NCBI GenBank assembly: GCA_947652605.1
Contig: OX393580.1
Location: 21,534,159-21,598,158, forward strand
Length of the DNA stretch: 64,000 nucleotides
From: Elmis aenea
Lineage: Eukaryota; Arthropoda; Insecta; Coleoptera; Elmidae
Direction: 5' to 3'
Below, in pieces: positions 1 through 12,200 of this stretch (position 1 is the first letter of the stretch; each line of letters begins with the position of its first letter). A program made the position numbers and the translations under genes. The notes below the pieces were generated by a model. It was not told the DNA's origin. It searched no databases and worked only from the letters and a program-made list of their open reading frames with translations.

Positions 1-1
1 A

Positions 2-169
2 AAACCAGCCAAAAAACAAAGAGGGAGACCAAGAAGAAAATGGATGGATCAAATAAGGGATTGGGGAGCAGAAAGAGGAAAAACACCAGAAGAAATGAAA
101 ATTCTTGCAAAAGACAGAAGGGCATGGCGCAAATGGACTCGGGATACGAGACTAACCTCCGACGCCTGA
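2..169 (+). mobile_element. LINE 3' end (C-terminus of a non-LTR retrotransposon ORF)
   Basis: An open frame runs from the window edge to a TGA at 167-169. It contains RGRPRRKWMDQ followed by AKDRRAWRKWTRD. This Arg-rich RGRPxxKW block and the DRxxWR block are typical of the extreme C-terminus of RTE-like and related non-LTR polyproteins. An AGA/AAG-rich stretch after the stop (to about 205) looks like the 3' tail. Only the end of the element lies in the window. Confidence 0.6.
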
Positions 170-210
170 AAAGGCAGAAGGAGACGAGAAGAAGAAGAAG
201 ATATACATCA

Positions 211-683
211 TCTGATTGATTAAATTCGAATTTTTTAAGCGAAAGCTTATAAATCTCGCTGATTATGTCAAAATCTTGTGCACGAACCGGTTCTTAGACG
301 TATCGCCATCTAGTGATCATTTATGGCGAATGGTTCTTAGACTTATCGCCTCTGTGGGATAATTTACGGAACTAGTTACCGGCCTCAGTCGGTTTTATAT
401 GGGAGTTTCCCAACCTGTGTAGTAGACCGTGCCGTGCATTATAAGTTATAACCACGGTCTACTACACAGGTTGGGAAACTCCCATATAAAACCGACTGAG
501 GCCGGTAACTAGTTCCGTAAATTATCCCACAGATGGCGATAAGTCTAAGAACCGTTTGCCATAAATTATCGCTAGATGGCGGTAAGTCTAAGAACCGGTT
601 CATGCACAAGATTTTGACATAGTCAGCAAAATTTATAAGCTTTCCCTTAAAAAATTCGCAAAATTCGAGTTTAATCAATCAGA
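211..683. repeat. Large foldback (inverted-repeat) element
   Basis: The arms are inverted copies of over 200 bp. TCTGATTGATTAAATTCG at 211 is mirrored at 666-683. The arms meet around 425-460 at a CGGTCTAC/GTAGACCG pair. It follows a LINE tail directly. A third, decayed copy of one arm lies at 712-900. No transposase reading frame is visible. Confidence 0.7.
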
Positions 684-711
684 GGCTGTATATAAAAATG
701 TTTTAACCGAA

Positions 712-900
712 TTTTTAAGTCAGTATTGTCCAAAATAAGATCCCACCTATTGCAAGCACAGGTTCTTAAACTTATCGCCATCTAACGGATTTTTATGGCG
801 AATGGTTCTTAGACTTATCGCCACCTAGGGGAAATTTATGTTAAAAAGTTCCAGATTTTTTGACAGGTTTCCTAACCTGTGTGGTAGACCGTGGTTATCT
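712..900. repeat. Decayed third copy of the 211-683 foldback arm
   Basis: It shares the blocks ATGGCGAATGGTTCTTAGAC, CTTATCGCCA and CCTAACCTGTGTGGTAGACC with the neighbouring foldback, with many substitutions. There is no mirrored partner arm next to it. Confidence 0.6.
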
Positions 901-1064
901 CACTAACTAGGCATGCAGGAAGTGTTTGACGTTAGTCTACTTTGATCATTTCTTTAAAAAACTGTGCTTTTTGCTTACCGTGCGTAAAGACCCACTTACT
1001 ATGCATGCAGGCTGTAGAGTAAGTCATTCGCATTAGTGGTTGTAGAAAAATATTATTTTTAATT

Positions 1065-1240
1065 CATTTTTCTGTACGCCCGGCGGACGTTTCCGGCCGT
1101 TCTTTATATGACGTTTGATCCATCAGGTCCTAAATAGTAACTGCAAAATTTGGTCCCAATCGGTCAACAGACCTAGGATTCTATAGCGAACAAACAAACA
1201 AACAAGCTCTTTTATATATATATATGTATGTATGTATGTA
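1065..1240 (-). mobile_element. Helitron-like fragment
   Basis: The block AGGTCCTAAATAGTAACTG through GGATTCTATAGCGAACAAAC, then CTCTTTTATATATATA, recurs almost unchanged at 46808-46930. Read on the minus strand, the boundary would be TATATATAAAAGAG, like the 5' ends of insect non-autonomous Helitrons, which begin TC followed by an AT run. The other end is not clear. Confidence 0.4.
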
Positions 1241-1732
1241 GTTGATGTTTTCAAAAAAGTACAAGCATTTTTTATTTTAAGGTTTAATTTTATGGAGTCT
1301 CATATTATTCCTGGATAATGAATTGTATATTCGTATTATGCTATTGAAATGTATTTTTGCCGAAATAATTAAATCCTATTACGATTGTTTTAAATGCCAT
1401 AATATTATTATAAGTGTTTGTAAGTTGTTTCATTTACAATACAGTGAACTTGTCGATTGTGAATTTAACTGTATAAGAAAAATATATTTTGTATAGATTT
1501 AAAGTTTTAGCAATACTTGCTAATGAAATAATTTAAACAGATTTTGTATTATAGATGTATATACGAGTATATTTATTTTTAATAAACATTATAACTATGT
1601 TGTGTATTTATTTCACCTTCATATTTTTGATTTTAAATATGGTGTAGTTTATTTTACACACCTTTACAATTTGTGGTTAAAAAATGGTTGGTTTAAATTT
1701 TCCTTAAATAATAAGCAAATTAATTTATTATA

Positions 1733-2826
1733 CAGGGTCTCCCAAATTCGAGTAAATGCATGGGGATCTCGCTCATCTTAAAAGCTACGAGGTCGGTTAA
1801 ATTAGGGCAAAGTTGCGAAATTAGATGCTCATCAAATATCTACAAAGAAAATTTTCATAGCTGTCCTAGTTCAAAAGTTATTCAAGAACAACTGAAAAAA
1901 TTGATTTTCGTTTTTCTGCTCCATTTCCTAAATTTTTTAGATATCGACAATCTGGAAACAATTCTCCATGGCAACTTCTTATGCTTTATATTTTGAGATA
2001 ACATAAAATTTCCAACAACGTTTCGTCTCTTCAGAACTATCAACTTTTTTTAAATACGGCGAAAAAAATTTCATATAGTCGGATAGCATGTTGTCTTCTG
2101 ATTTCAATGATATATGACACTTAATATCTAAAATGATAATTCACCACAAAAATTTAAGTTTCTGGGCAATAGATAAAAATACATCGGTATTGTTGTCTTT
2201 CTGGGTACAGTTTAAGATAATTATGAATAGATCTATCACAGTTTCTATGTGACGCATAATAAATTTGTAACATGTCCTGTTTTTCGTTGTTTGTGAAAAC
2301 CATTTTATTAAATATGACAATCGACACTTTTTAAGGAATTCGAGAAATGTCATAATACACACAAAATTTGTTTTCTCATGGCATGCTTTTTAATTTTTAA
2401 CAGTTTATTCAATACTTCATTAAAATCAATTACAATATGATATTTGTAATTTGTAACACTTTTTATTTTCCATAATTGACGAAAATTGTATTAACAATGC
2501 TTCGCAATCCACGAAGGGATAGCGAATAAATAAATTAATTAAAAATGTACTACCATAACATAGTGAAAATAAAAATTGCGAACAAAAGCACAAATATCAA
2601 AGAATTTCTAGCTGGTTGCAAATTATACAATTAATCACGATCATTTAATGTTAAAGTGACAGTTTTAACAGAACAAGAATAACTTTTGGACTAAGACAGC
2701 TATGAAAATTTTCTTTGCAAATATTTGATGAGCTTCTAATTTCGCAACTTTGTCCTAATATAACCGACCTCGTATCTTTAAGATAAGCGACATCCCCATG
2801 CATTTACACGAATTTGGGACACCCTG
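1733..2826. mobile_element. TA-flanked foldback element, family A copy 1
   Basis: The left end, CAGGGTCTCCCAAATTCGAG, is mirrored at 2826 and both ends abut TA. Subterminal GCATGGGGATCTCGCT and its mirror sit next to each end. The interior is AT-rich and partly self-complementary, without a transposase frame. A second copy lies at 43340-44863. The TA target and inverted ends suggest a non-autonomous Tc1/mariner-type element; this is inference. Confidence 0.75.
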
Positions 2827-3382
2827 TATACAGGAAGATGCTACTTAAATTTTTTCAAGTATCTACTTTTTAAGAAACAGCATTGGTGCTTTGCCACTAG
2901 TTTTTTGGTGTTAAGTAATATTTTTAATACAATATTTTAAATGAAAATGAACTTTAAAGAAACGACTTTTTTAAAAAACTATGAAAGTGTAATTTATTTT
3001 AATTAAAGTTGTTATTTCAATGATTGGTTAGAAGAATGATTTGGTGTATCCAATAATAATTTATCTATAAATATATCAGTGTTTGTAAATGTATGATAGA
3101 GAAAATCAGTGAAAAAATTTTGAAAAACAATTTTTGAATATCTTGGAATGGACGTTGTTAATGGTGCTGAATTATGTGTCGAAATACTATAAGCTATAAG
3201 GATGAGGAATAGATACTTCGAAGACAGTACTTGTTGTAAAATATAGTATTGACATAAATTATAATAAATTTTAGGAAGACATTTTTAATTACAACTCAAC
3301 TAAAGTTAATTTCTGTCTGAACTTGAATGCGCAAACGATTTTTGTAGATGGGGACCTAAGCGCCACTGAAATTCCATTTGTA

Positions 3383-3895
3383 CAGGGTGGCCTATTTTCG
3401 ATGCCCATACAGGGTATCTCGGTTATTATGAGAGATAGAAAAAGCTAAGTACGTAGTCTGGATTTCTTTTTTCGAGAGAAATTCATTGCCGTAAACAGAT
3501 TTTTTATATCTTTTTTAAATTTCGAAATTAGCCAAAAACCGATTTTTGGCAATTTTCAAATTATATATTTTTGAAAAGCACAAAAAATAAGCTTTTGATT
3601 CATGTCAAAGCCAACTATGGTTGCTATTTAAAATAAAAAAGTTAGGTGTAATATATCGATATTCGTTTGAGTAAAAAAAAAATAGAACATCGCTATCTTA
3701 TTAAGGACAAAAAACCATGCCAAAATGTTTTTAAAGTTTTTCGTTTCGTTTAAGCGAGATATTTAACATTTTTGAAAATTGCCAAAAATCGGTTTTTAGC
3801 TATATTTCGAAAAATAAAAAATACAGTTTTCGGCAATGAATTACTCTTGAAAAAATACATCGAGACTACGTACTTTACGTATTTTAAAAATTAAT
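3383..3895. mobile_element. TA-flanked foldback, family B, right end lost
   Basis: The left end begins CAGGGTGGCCTATTTTCG after TA. Subterminal GTACGTAGTCTGGATT and the GATTTTTGGCAATTTT block are mirrored at 3775-3790 and 3868-3885. The right terminal CACCCTG is missing, so the element is truncated. Confidence 0.55.
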
Positions 3896-6439
3896 AGTCG
3901 AAAAACTTGAAAACAGTCTAAAATTATGACAAAAGATCCTTTGATACAATGATTAATTTTTAATTAAGTTTATTTATATTAATATATCCAAAGGGCCCAA
4001 TAACTCTGCTAGCACACGGTCCCATTCGCTTCTTGCTACGTCACTGGTTGTGGTCACACTGTTCTTACAACAAATATTAAACCAATGATTTCACATTTAC
4101 GTGAACCTTGAATATTAAAAAAATACGGAAATTGTTAGCTAAAATTATTTGTTCTGTGTAAAATTTCTATTATGTATTAGGCTTTAGGCACACAAATGAA
4201 TGGAAAAAGAAAGAAACGCTTTTACATTCAATAATATTTACAACAAAGAGTTAAGTGAGTGTAAACCAAATAAGTTTATCCCATTTTTGCTTTAGTTAAT
4301 AATAACAACAAATATATATATAAGAAAAGGAATAGAAGAATTTTGGTTCGTTTTCAGGAATATTTTTAATGGAAATGTTTAAAATTTCAGTTGAATAAGA
4401 ATATTTAATCTGGGAAGCAAAAATTTACCTCAATGTTTTATTTAAATAAACTTAATCTCAAGATAAACAGTTAAACAATGCTTGACTCAAAGCATACCTA
4501 ATTTACTAAAGCTTTCTTTGAATAGAAATTTAATATATTAAATACACATTAATAGCTGTTCGCTAAACAGAGCATGGCTCAAGCTGTACATGAAAATATT
4601 TACCAATTTTTGTTTGTTTTATGACCCATACACTAAAGTTCAGTTTAAATTGACTAATGAAATAAACCTCAACTGTGAAATGTATAAAATTAAAAACAAG
4701 GGTTGTTTAAAACGCTGATTTAGTATTTATGATATGCAAATGTCCTATTCCTTTTACAACGCAAAAACAAGTTTAAAAGATTTATTTAACACGAATCATG
4801 TTGCTTTTGTAAGTAATTTTTAGTATTTAAAACGACAGTTGTAAATAGACAAATAAACAAAAAGAAAACACTTTTATGTAAATAAGTAGCAAGATCCAAT
4901 TATTGGTTCAAAACCCGCTCAATTTTTTTTTAGATGAACCAAAACGCTATAGCCGATTTGGAACTTTTGGCTTAAAAGCTCTTTAAAGATTATTTCAAAA
5001 TTAGTTAAATTGATCCCCCAGGCAATGTTTTCTGATTACTAAAAATCGTCTATTTTCGCGAAATTCCTTCAATTCCTTTATTGTTATTATAATCTACGAA
5101 TTAGTAATTAATTCCTGGAAATAACGTTAATGCACATTTCAACAAAGAAAATTAATTCATAGTTCAAGTACACCTGTGCACGTAATTATTACCATAACGG
5201 TAGCAAATGACGTCAATATTTTCCCCTTTTGCTGAGTAGGCTTGGCATGAAGCAGAACATTCTCGCGAAATGGGAAATTCCCGTCTGCAGGGTCTAATAA
5301 TTAACGGCCTACTCTCTAAATAACTTAACGCGAAACCGGAAAAAAACTGTAACAATCAAATTCATAACTGTCTGGCTGATGATACTGAAGTATCTAAAAA
5401 TGCTTCATCATCGTATAGTAGTAGTATTTCGCACTAAAAATTTCCAATTATTTTAATTCTGAAGGACAATTGTAATGTCGCCAGGAAGGTAAACACGTTT
5501 TATGCGATGGAGGGCACGCGACGTCGACCAGTTGGCTGTGAACCAAGATTTTTTGGTCTGTTTTGTATATGTGCAACTTACAATTATTATTGCATTACAA
5601 GAAAACAATCCTTTTAAAATTTATTTTGTCATTATTTATCAACGGGTTCACCAGAAATGATGCATGATCTTTACATCAATTTCCCCTAACTATTATTCTT
5701 TAAAACAGCCATAAACTTATTTTTTAAACTTTATGTTCCTCAGATACATCAACGTAATCTTCCAATCTTCAAAGAAAACTTTAACATTGTTTTATTTCGT
5801 GATAAATTTGAATCATGTAACTGATTAAATGTGAAAAGTAAATAAATCAGGAAACAATCTACTGAAGAAATGACGCTAATTTTGAAACTATTAAAGCTAT
5901 TTTTGAAGAAGAGTTGCTTCTCTTCTATAAGATAAATGATTTCTTAATATTTGCCCTTCCTTGCATTAAATTTGAAATATTTACACAATATGGAACAGAA
6001 CTTTACAAAACATAAGTAATAAACTTTAATAAAACATTTAAATTTTATTAGTTAAAGATATTTGTGTCACTTAATTAAAAAAAGACAGACATTAAATTCA
6101 AGGCGAACAGTACAATTGCGGTTTTTGGGATCGCACGTAACAGAAATTATTACAGCCTAATTTATGTTTAAAGACTGTTTTATACTATACTATTTTTTCG
6201 TTTAAGAAAATCATATACGATTTTTGATACAAAAATTTCGTTCAAGAATTTAGCATGGAAAATATGCAAGGCAATTAAATTTAATTGTGGGGTACTAAAT
6301 GACTTCAAAATGACTTTTATGCTACAATACGTAGTTAAAGTGAAAATTGGAGGGAAAATTCATTTGTAATAATGTACTGGTTCAAAACATTAAAACGCAT
6401 TTTAGATATCATTTAAGATGTAACATTCTGCAGTGCTAT

Positions 6440-6650
6440 AAATAAATTTGTTTTCTTTTTTTTACAAAGAATCTCTTGCAAAAATGATGAAACAGTTTCG
6501 AAAGTCTCGTCTCTTCATCAGAATCAATCTTATTTGATTTATTTTAGAGTGCTGTTGGCGAAAAGGCGAGAGTTTTGAAACTGATCCAACATTTCTACAA
6601 GATATTTCTTATAATCAAAGATGGGTGATTTTTAATCACACTTTTTTAAA
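6440..6650. repeat. Small foldback MITE (AAAAATCACTT family), copy 1
   Basis: A CAGTTTCGAAAGTCTCG block around 6492-6510 is mirrored by GAGAGTTTTGAAACTG around 6567-6582. The right edge carries GTGATTTTTAATC. Related copies lie at 43245-43335 and 49474-49640. Confidence 0.5.
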
Positions 6651-8984
6651 GATAAAAGATTTTTAGTTGCCCTTATCTATTGATAAGTAATTTTGAATTT
6701 CTATTATTTAATATTAATAAGTTATTTTTAATTACACTTATTCGTTAGTAAGTGATTTTTTATTATACTTACTGATGAGTGATTTTTAATTTCACTTCTT
6801 TATTGAAAATTGATATTTAGTTATAAACTTTTTGTTTGATTTTGTTTTTATGAAGTTCCTGATAAAAATAAACAACAGGAAGAAGTCTTTCTTTACCTCG
6901 AAAATATTTTGATGTTATTAAAAAAATCCATGCCTTTTTATCAATATGATATCAATAAAAATTGTCACACTATCGCGCATGGATATAATTATTAGTTATC
7001 TCTAATCAAACATTAATAAATTACGTCTTATCTAAAACTATAATAGTGACTTTTAACTACTATAAGTCTGTATTTAAATTATGTAGATCTGAAGTTTTTA
7101 TATTGTGCTATTTGCAGCTTCTTTTATGGTTAAAATATTAACGTGGTAGAACTTGGCAAAACAAGAGTTTGTTGACAACAGATCGACCTTTTTAGTACAT
7201 CTACCTCAGATAATTGCTTATAATTATTATACCTACGTAGTTATAAAGTCTGTAGTAGCTTATAATGAAATTACTGTGTTCTTAGTCAAGGTGACGAATA
7301 AAGTAAAGATAAAAAGTAAACGAAACTAATATTATGTATTCACAACGATCACAGGAAGTTGTCTTTTATTATTTTTATTGTAAAGTTTTCGTAAAACTTA
7401 GTAAAATGGTCATTCTTGAAAAACTTTAATAATGCTAATGGGTGTGTGTAAATTCCAAAGTAAAAAGCAAATGTGCAGTTATTTTTGCTTCAAATGTAGA
7501 TTTATTAACAAAAAAAAAGTACAATACGACTTATGAGTAACACATTATTTTTAAAGAATTATTTGATCATTAAAAGTAATTTTTAAGTAATAATAGCGAC
7601 ACTCTACAGGCAAAAATAAAACGCTAAAAATATTATCGTGAATGAATAAGCTTAAAAAACGAGGGCAGAAATTTTGTACACTCACATTAACATAACTAAT
7701 TTTGTTTACGACTTTAAGTTTTAAGTATTGGATTAATTCTTGTTATATAAGGAAAGCAATTAAATATCTAAAATTAGAATTTTCTACTAGTTATGGATAG
7801 CGGACACCATTAACACAATTAATTAGATAAAAGTGCCAATCAAAAGGTAAATTGAAATTTTAATGCAAAATTAATTGCAAATCTTGTAACTTTAAATTCA
7901 ATTCTATTAAGCTGTGAGAAATTTCGTAGATTTTGCTGTTTCATTGTTCATATATTTTACAAAAGGGCTTATGATTTGATTTACAATGGATTGACAAGGA
8001 TCAATTCTCGGTGTACGTAATTGAATTGTATTTTTGGGTCTCTACATATTTACATCTTACGGTTTGATTTTTGCTAAGGGTAGTAAGTTTCATATTTTCG
8101 AAGGCTAGATAAAATTTTGGGTTCTTTGTATCATTTTAGTTCCAAAAAAAAATCCATTTTGGAAGCTCATCAATCAAAATCAGCATAAAGGAGAAGTGAT
8201 TCATTAAATATGGCTTGCCTATTTATTCTTGTAGAAAACAAACATACAATGAACATTGAAAAGCTTTATAACATCATTAATGTGTTGACTTATAAGAATT
8301 TTTATTAATTTTTAAACATAATTTAGGTTCCATCCCTCAAGAGGCTCTGGCCTTCACAGAAAATATTCTAAAACATTTAATCATATAAACATACCAGATT
8401 TGTTAGTATATTTACGAAACATCTTGTAGATCTTTAAAAAAGTGAAATAATAAATCGATTGTATCTTTTTATTTTAAAAAATGTTACAAATTGGGTTTGT
8501 TTTATTCTCTAACAACGCTAGACGTCCAGGAATTTTAATTATGGGGTATTCAGATACGAGTGATGTATGGGAAAATGCAGCTGTACTTTGTACAATTACT
8601 ATCAATTTAAAACTTAGCGGTAATCTTTGATTTGTTAATTAAAATCATAATTAACGCATCATTATGTTCTCATGAAGAAATTAGGAGATAAGATCTGCGT
8701 CTGACAACTGGTAAATCCAGATGACCTACAAAAGGAAGACTGCGACAAATTTATTACTGCACGACTTCCAGCTATTTCGAGTCTTACGAATATTATAAAT
8801 AAAGTCTATGTTTCCTTCCAGGAAATTTCGGAGCCTTGGATGTCTATATAGTTGGAAGCTGGCATTAAATAGCCTGCAGCTTGGGAGCTGATTCACGAGA
8901 ATTCACCAGTAGCCACATACGTGAAGCAGTGAAACCCAAACGTAAGCTTTTCCCACTCCTTCGGCCTCCGTATAAACTGGATTG

Positions 8985-9030
8985 TCGGCTTCATATATAT
9001 AGTTATTTCAAGTTTGTTTACAGAGAGTGA
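8985..9030 (+). promoter_or_regulatory. Possible TATA-type core promoter of the ninjurin gene
   Basis: CATATATATAGTTAT at about 8991 lies about 245 bp before the ATG at 9237. A pyrimidine-A site about 25-30 bp further on (TTTACAGAG) could be the initiator. Position and sequence are the only support. Confidence 0.25.
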
Positions 9031-9236
9031 ACGTACACAAACGAATACAAGTTTCGTATTGCAGTGCCTAAGTGAATTAAAGTGCAACAAAACGCTCAAT
9101 ACTACCTAAAACTACGCAGTTTAATTGGTTTCAGTGCATTAAAACACGTTCTTAAAGCTATTTTTAAAGTAAAGACTTCGTTTTGTTTCGGAAAAACGTA
9201 GTTATTATTTTTTCAACGCGAAGTAATTGACCGCAA

Positions 9237-12200
9237 ATGAACCTTTCTCCACTTCCTACACGACGCGTCAACATGAACCGAAGGTCGCCTGTAAGGGACG
9301 CAAGTCCCAACAATCATAATCACGCCAGCCATCAAACAGCTCATGCAAGGAATCTACACTTAAACGTCAACAACCCAAGTCCTCGAAGGGTGCGCCGAAA
9401 CACCGGCTCAGATTCTGTAAACGCAGAAGCAGCAAATCCTTTGATAGAAGTTGAAAACGCAACCCCAACCCTAGCAGCACCAGAAACAGACACTGAACTT
9501 GATGATAGAGAAGTGGTCAACGCACCATATCCAGGAGTGGATGATGGATTCTTCACAAATGGTAACGGAGGAAACCCACAGGAAGCAGAAAATATACCGA
9601 TCATGCCAAGAGCTGGTGGCGATGGAAATGGTACCACAAACACAAAACCTGTAGACGCAACACCGATTGATAACCCAAACATGGGTGGAGGAGGATTTGT
9701 CCCGAATAATGCTACACCTTTTCCACCATCAAGCCCTTTTCCCAACCCCAGAATTCCTGATAACGTACCATTCAATCCGGATATACACATACCCATGAAA
9801 CCAGACAGCAATTTTCCTGATTTCGTGGACAATGGGACGTTTATACCTGAAGAAAGTATACCAGATGTGAATGTGTACCAGCACAAGAAGACTCTTGCCC
9901 AGGGTATGATGGATTTGGCTTTGTTTTCTGCCAATGCCAATCAGTTGAGATATGTACTGGAGAGTTTTGATAGACATCCTTATTACTACCCCAGCATCGT
10001 GTTGATCACATTTAGCCTGCTAATACAAGTGAGTATTTATAACAAAACTTTCTTGCCATCAAGGAAAAGATTCATGAAATTATGCTGAATTGGAATTTAT
10101 TTAATTGATGTTAATTTTACGAACAGCTTTGGTACCACATGGTGTAAACAAACATCTATATCTATATATTCTCCGAAAAGTTTGTTGCATTAATTCAGTG
10201 CCAAATATGTGGCAATGGTTTTTATTTTTAAAAAATATTCTTGATAAGTTCTTATAAAATTATATAAATAAGTTTCTGAGATTCCCAACTTTCGTCACAG
10301 TTAAATAAAACGTAACAGAATATTTTTAAATGCTCATGCATTTTTTAAACAATCAACTGCAGTTCATAAGGCAAGGACGTAAGCAACGAATAGTTACTTT
10401 TAAAAGAGTCCTATCAGTTTAAAAATAAAGTTGTGTTTGTTTATCAAAACATACTTAAATAGCTATTTATGTAGACGATATGCTTGTTGTAGCAGTTATT
10501 TTAATTTTTTTTACGTAGGTGATAAAAAAGTCATAGTAATCGCTTTGAACTAAAGTTAAAAAAGAGGTCGATTTGATAGCTTTTATTTTAATTAAAATTG
10601 TTTAAGTTGATGAGTTAACTTTAAATCGTATTGAAATTTTAAACATCTTACTTCAATATCCCTATGCGATATCTTGACTGTTATTTTGACCATAAAAACC
10701 AAAATATTGGTTTCCAAAATTATCCTGGCTTATGGGGATGGTCCTAAACTTGATGCTAATTTCCATAAATTTTTGTAAACCTTAAAAGTATAATAAATTC
10801 AAGAATGTAGTCACGTAGGTGTTGAGCATATTTTCGTTTTGTATATAAACTTTTTGTTTAGGTGCGTGATTTTTAAAGTTTAAAACGCCAGACAGGTCAA
10901 TAAACGTGTCTGTGGAGGGTAATTTTTGAGAAATGTATAAATAGAATATATTGATTTAAATACTAGCGTTACATATGGTGTTCTGAATGGCTGCGTGCAT
11001 AATAGGGATAGTAAATTTACCGACTTTTTGAATTACCGGTAATTCGGTAAAATTTTCAATCAAAACCAGTTTACCGGTAAACCATAACATTATATATATT
11101 TATATTATATTTTTTCCTTTTTAGATTTTCGCGGTTACTAAGATTTTTAATATAGTTTTCGGAGTTTATCTGCATATCCCTATAGGGATAGCTTGCCAAA
11201 CGTCGAGCCAATTTAAATAACTATTACGTGGATAAACTCCGAAAACCGTATTAAATATATATATATTTACATATTTATTATGGAACTGATTGGGATAGTT
11301 GAAGCCTAACTATCAGTTTCATACAATATATCAGTTAACAGCCATCAACGTAATATTTTTTTATGTAATAATGATATAATAGAACATAAAATAAGAATAT
11401 ATAATACATACCGGGTGTCACACGTTCATGGTACACCCCCTTTTTTTCTTTAGTTTTGATTTTAAATAAATGAGATTTTAGACATATGACATGTGCAAAA
11501 AACCGGGCTTTTTGAGCCGTTGCACATATTTGTTTCACTTCCGGTTTCGCCGGAAATGACCCCAACTTTGTTATTTTAAATGAAACACCCTGTATATTTT
11601 TACATTTTTGGGAAGAGGAAGTGATTTTTGATACAACCGCACTATTTTCGTTAATTTTTATAACCTAAAAATGTTTTTTAAACAAAATTTAGTTTTTTAT
11701 TAAGGGTGCCGTGACCTGCACAAATTGATTTTTATTATGTCAACAATTGTCCAAAAACCGTTTTTGTAAATTTTAAATGACATTTAGGTTACTTTAATCG
11801 GCTTTGAAGGTTGAGGAATCGGTTTTTTGACAAAAAGTCATTTTTTTTAAATGGAACCATGCTGGTACTGGCGGTTATTTACATGGATCATCTTCTAACG
11901 AATCCATTGATACCAATAACTTGTATTTTTATTAAAAATCTACTTCAAACATTTCAAATTATTGTGAAAATTTATTAAGAGATCCTGTTAATCGCAGTAA
12001 TCTAATTATGTAAAAATGATTACCAAAATTAGTTAGGGTCATTTCCGGCGAAACCGGAAGTGGAACAAATGTGTGCAACGGCTCAAAAAGCCCGGTTTTT
12101 TGCATATATCATGTGTCTAAAATTTCATTTATTTAAAATCAAAACTAAAGAAAAAAAAGGGGGTGTACCATGAACGTGTGACACCCGGTATATAAATAAA

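Larger units (their letters stand above)
2827..8890. other. AT-rich intergenic stretch without a recognisable gene
   Basis: No coherent splice-compatible reading frame or known domain was seen. The only structures are the half-preserved foldback at 3383-3895, the small foldback at 6440-6650, and short poly-A/T and GTGATTTTTAAT-like repeats at 6600-6800. The stretch probably holds upstream regulatory DNA of the ninjurin gene, but no specific element can be supported. Confidence 0.5.

Noticed and set aside
5164..5355. 63-aa minus-strand frame
   Set aside because: Isolated, no recognisable domain, and no splice-compatible neighbours.
9341..9940. 199-aa open frame on the minus strand over the ninjurin first exon
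   Set aside because: It is the antisense of a low-complexity coding exon, has no family signature, and the plus strand splices cleanly into a ninjurin.
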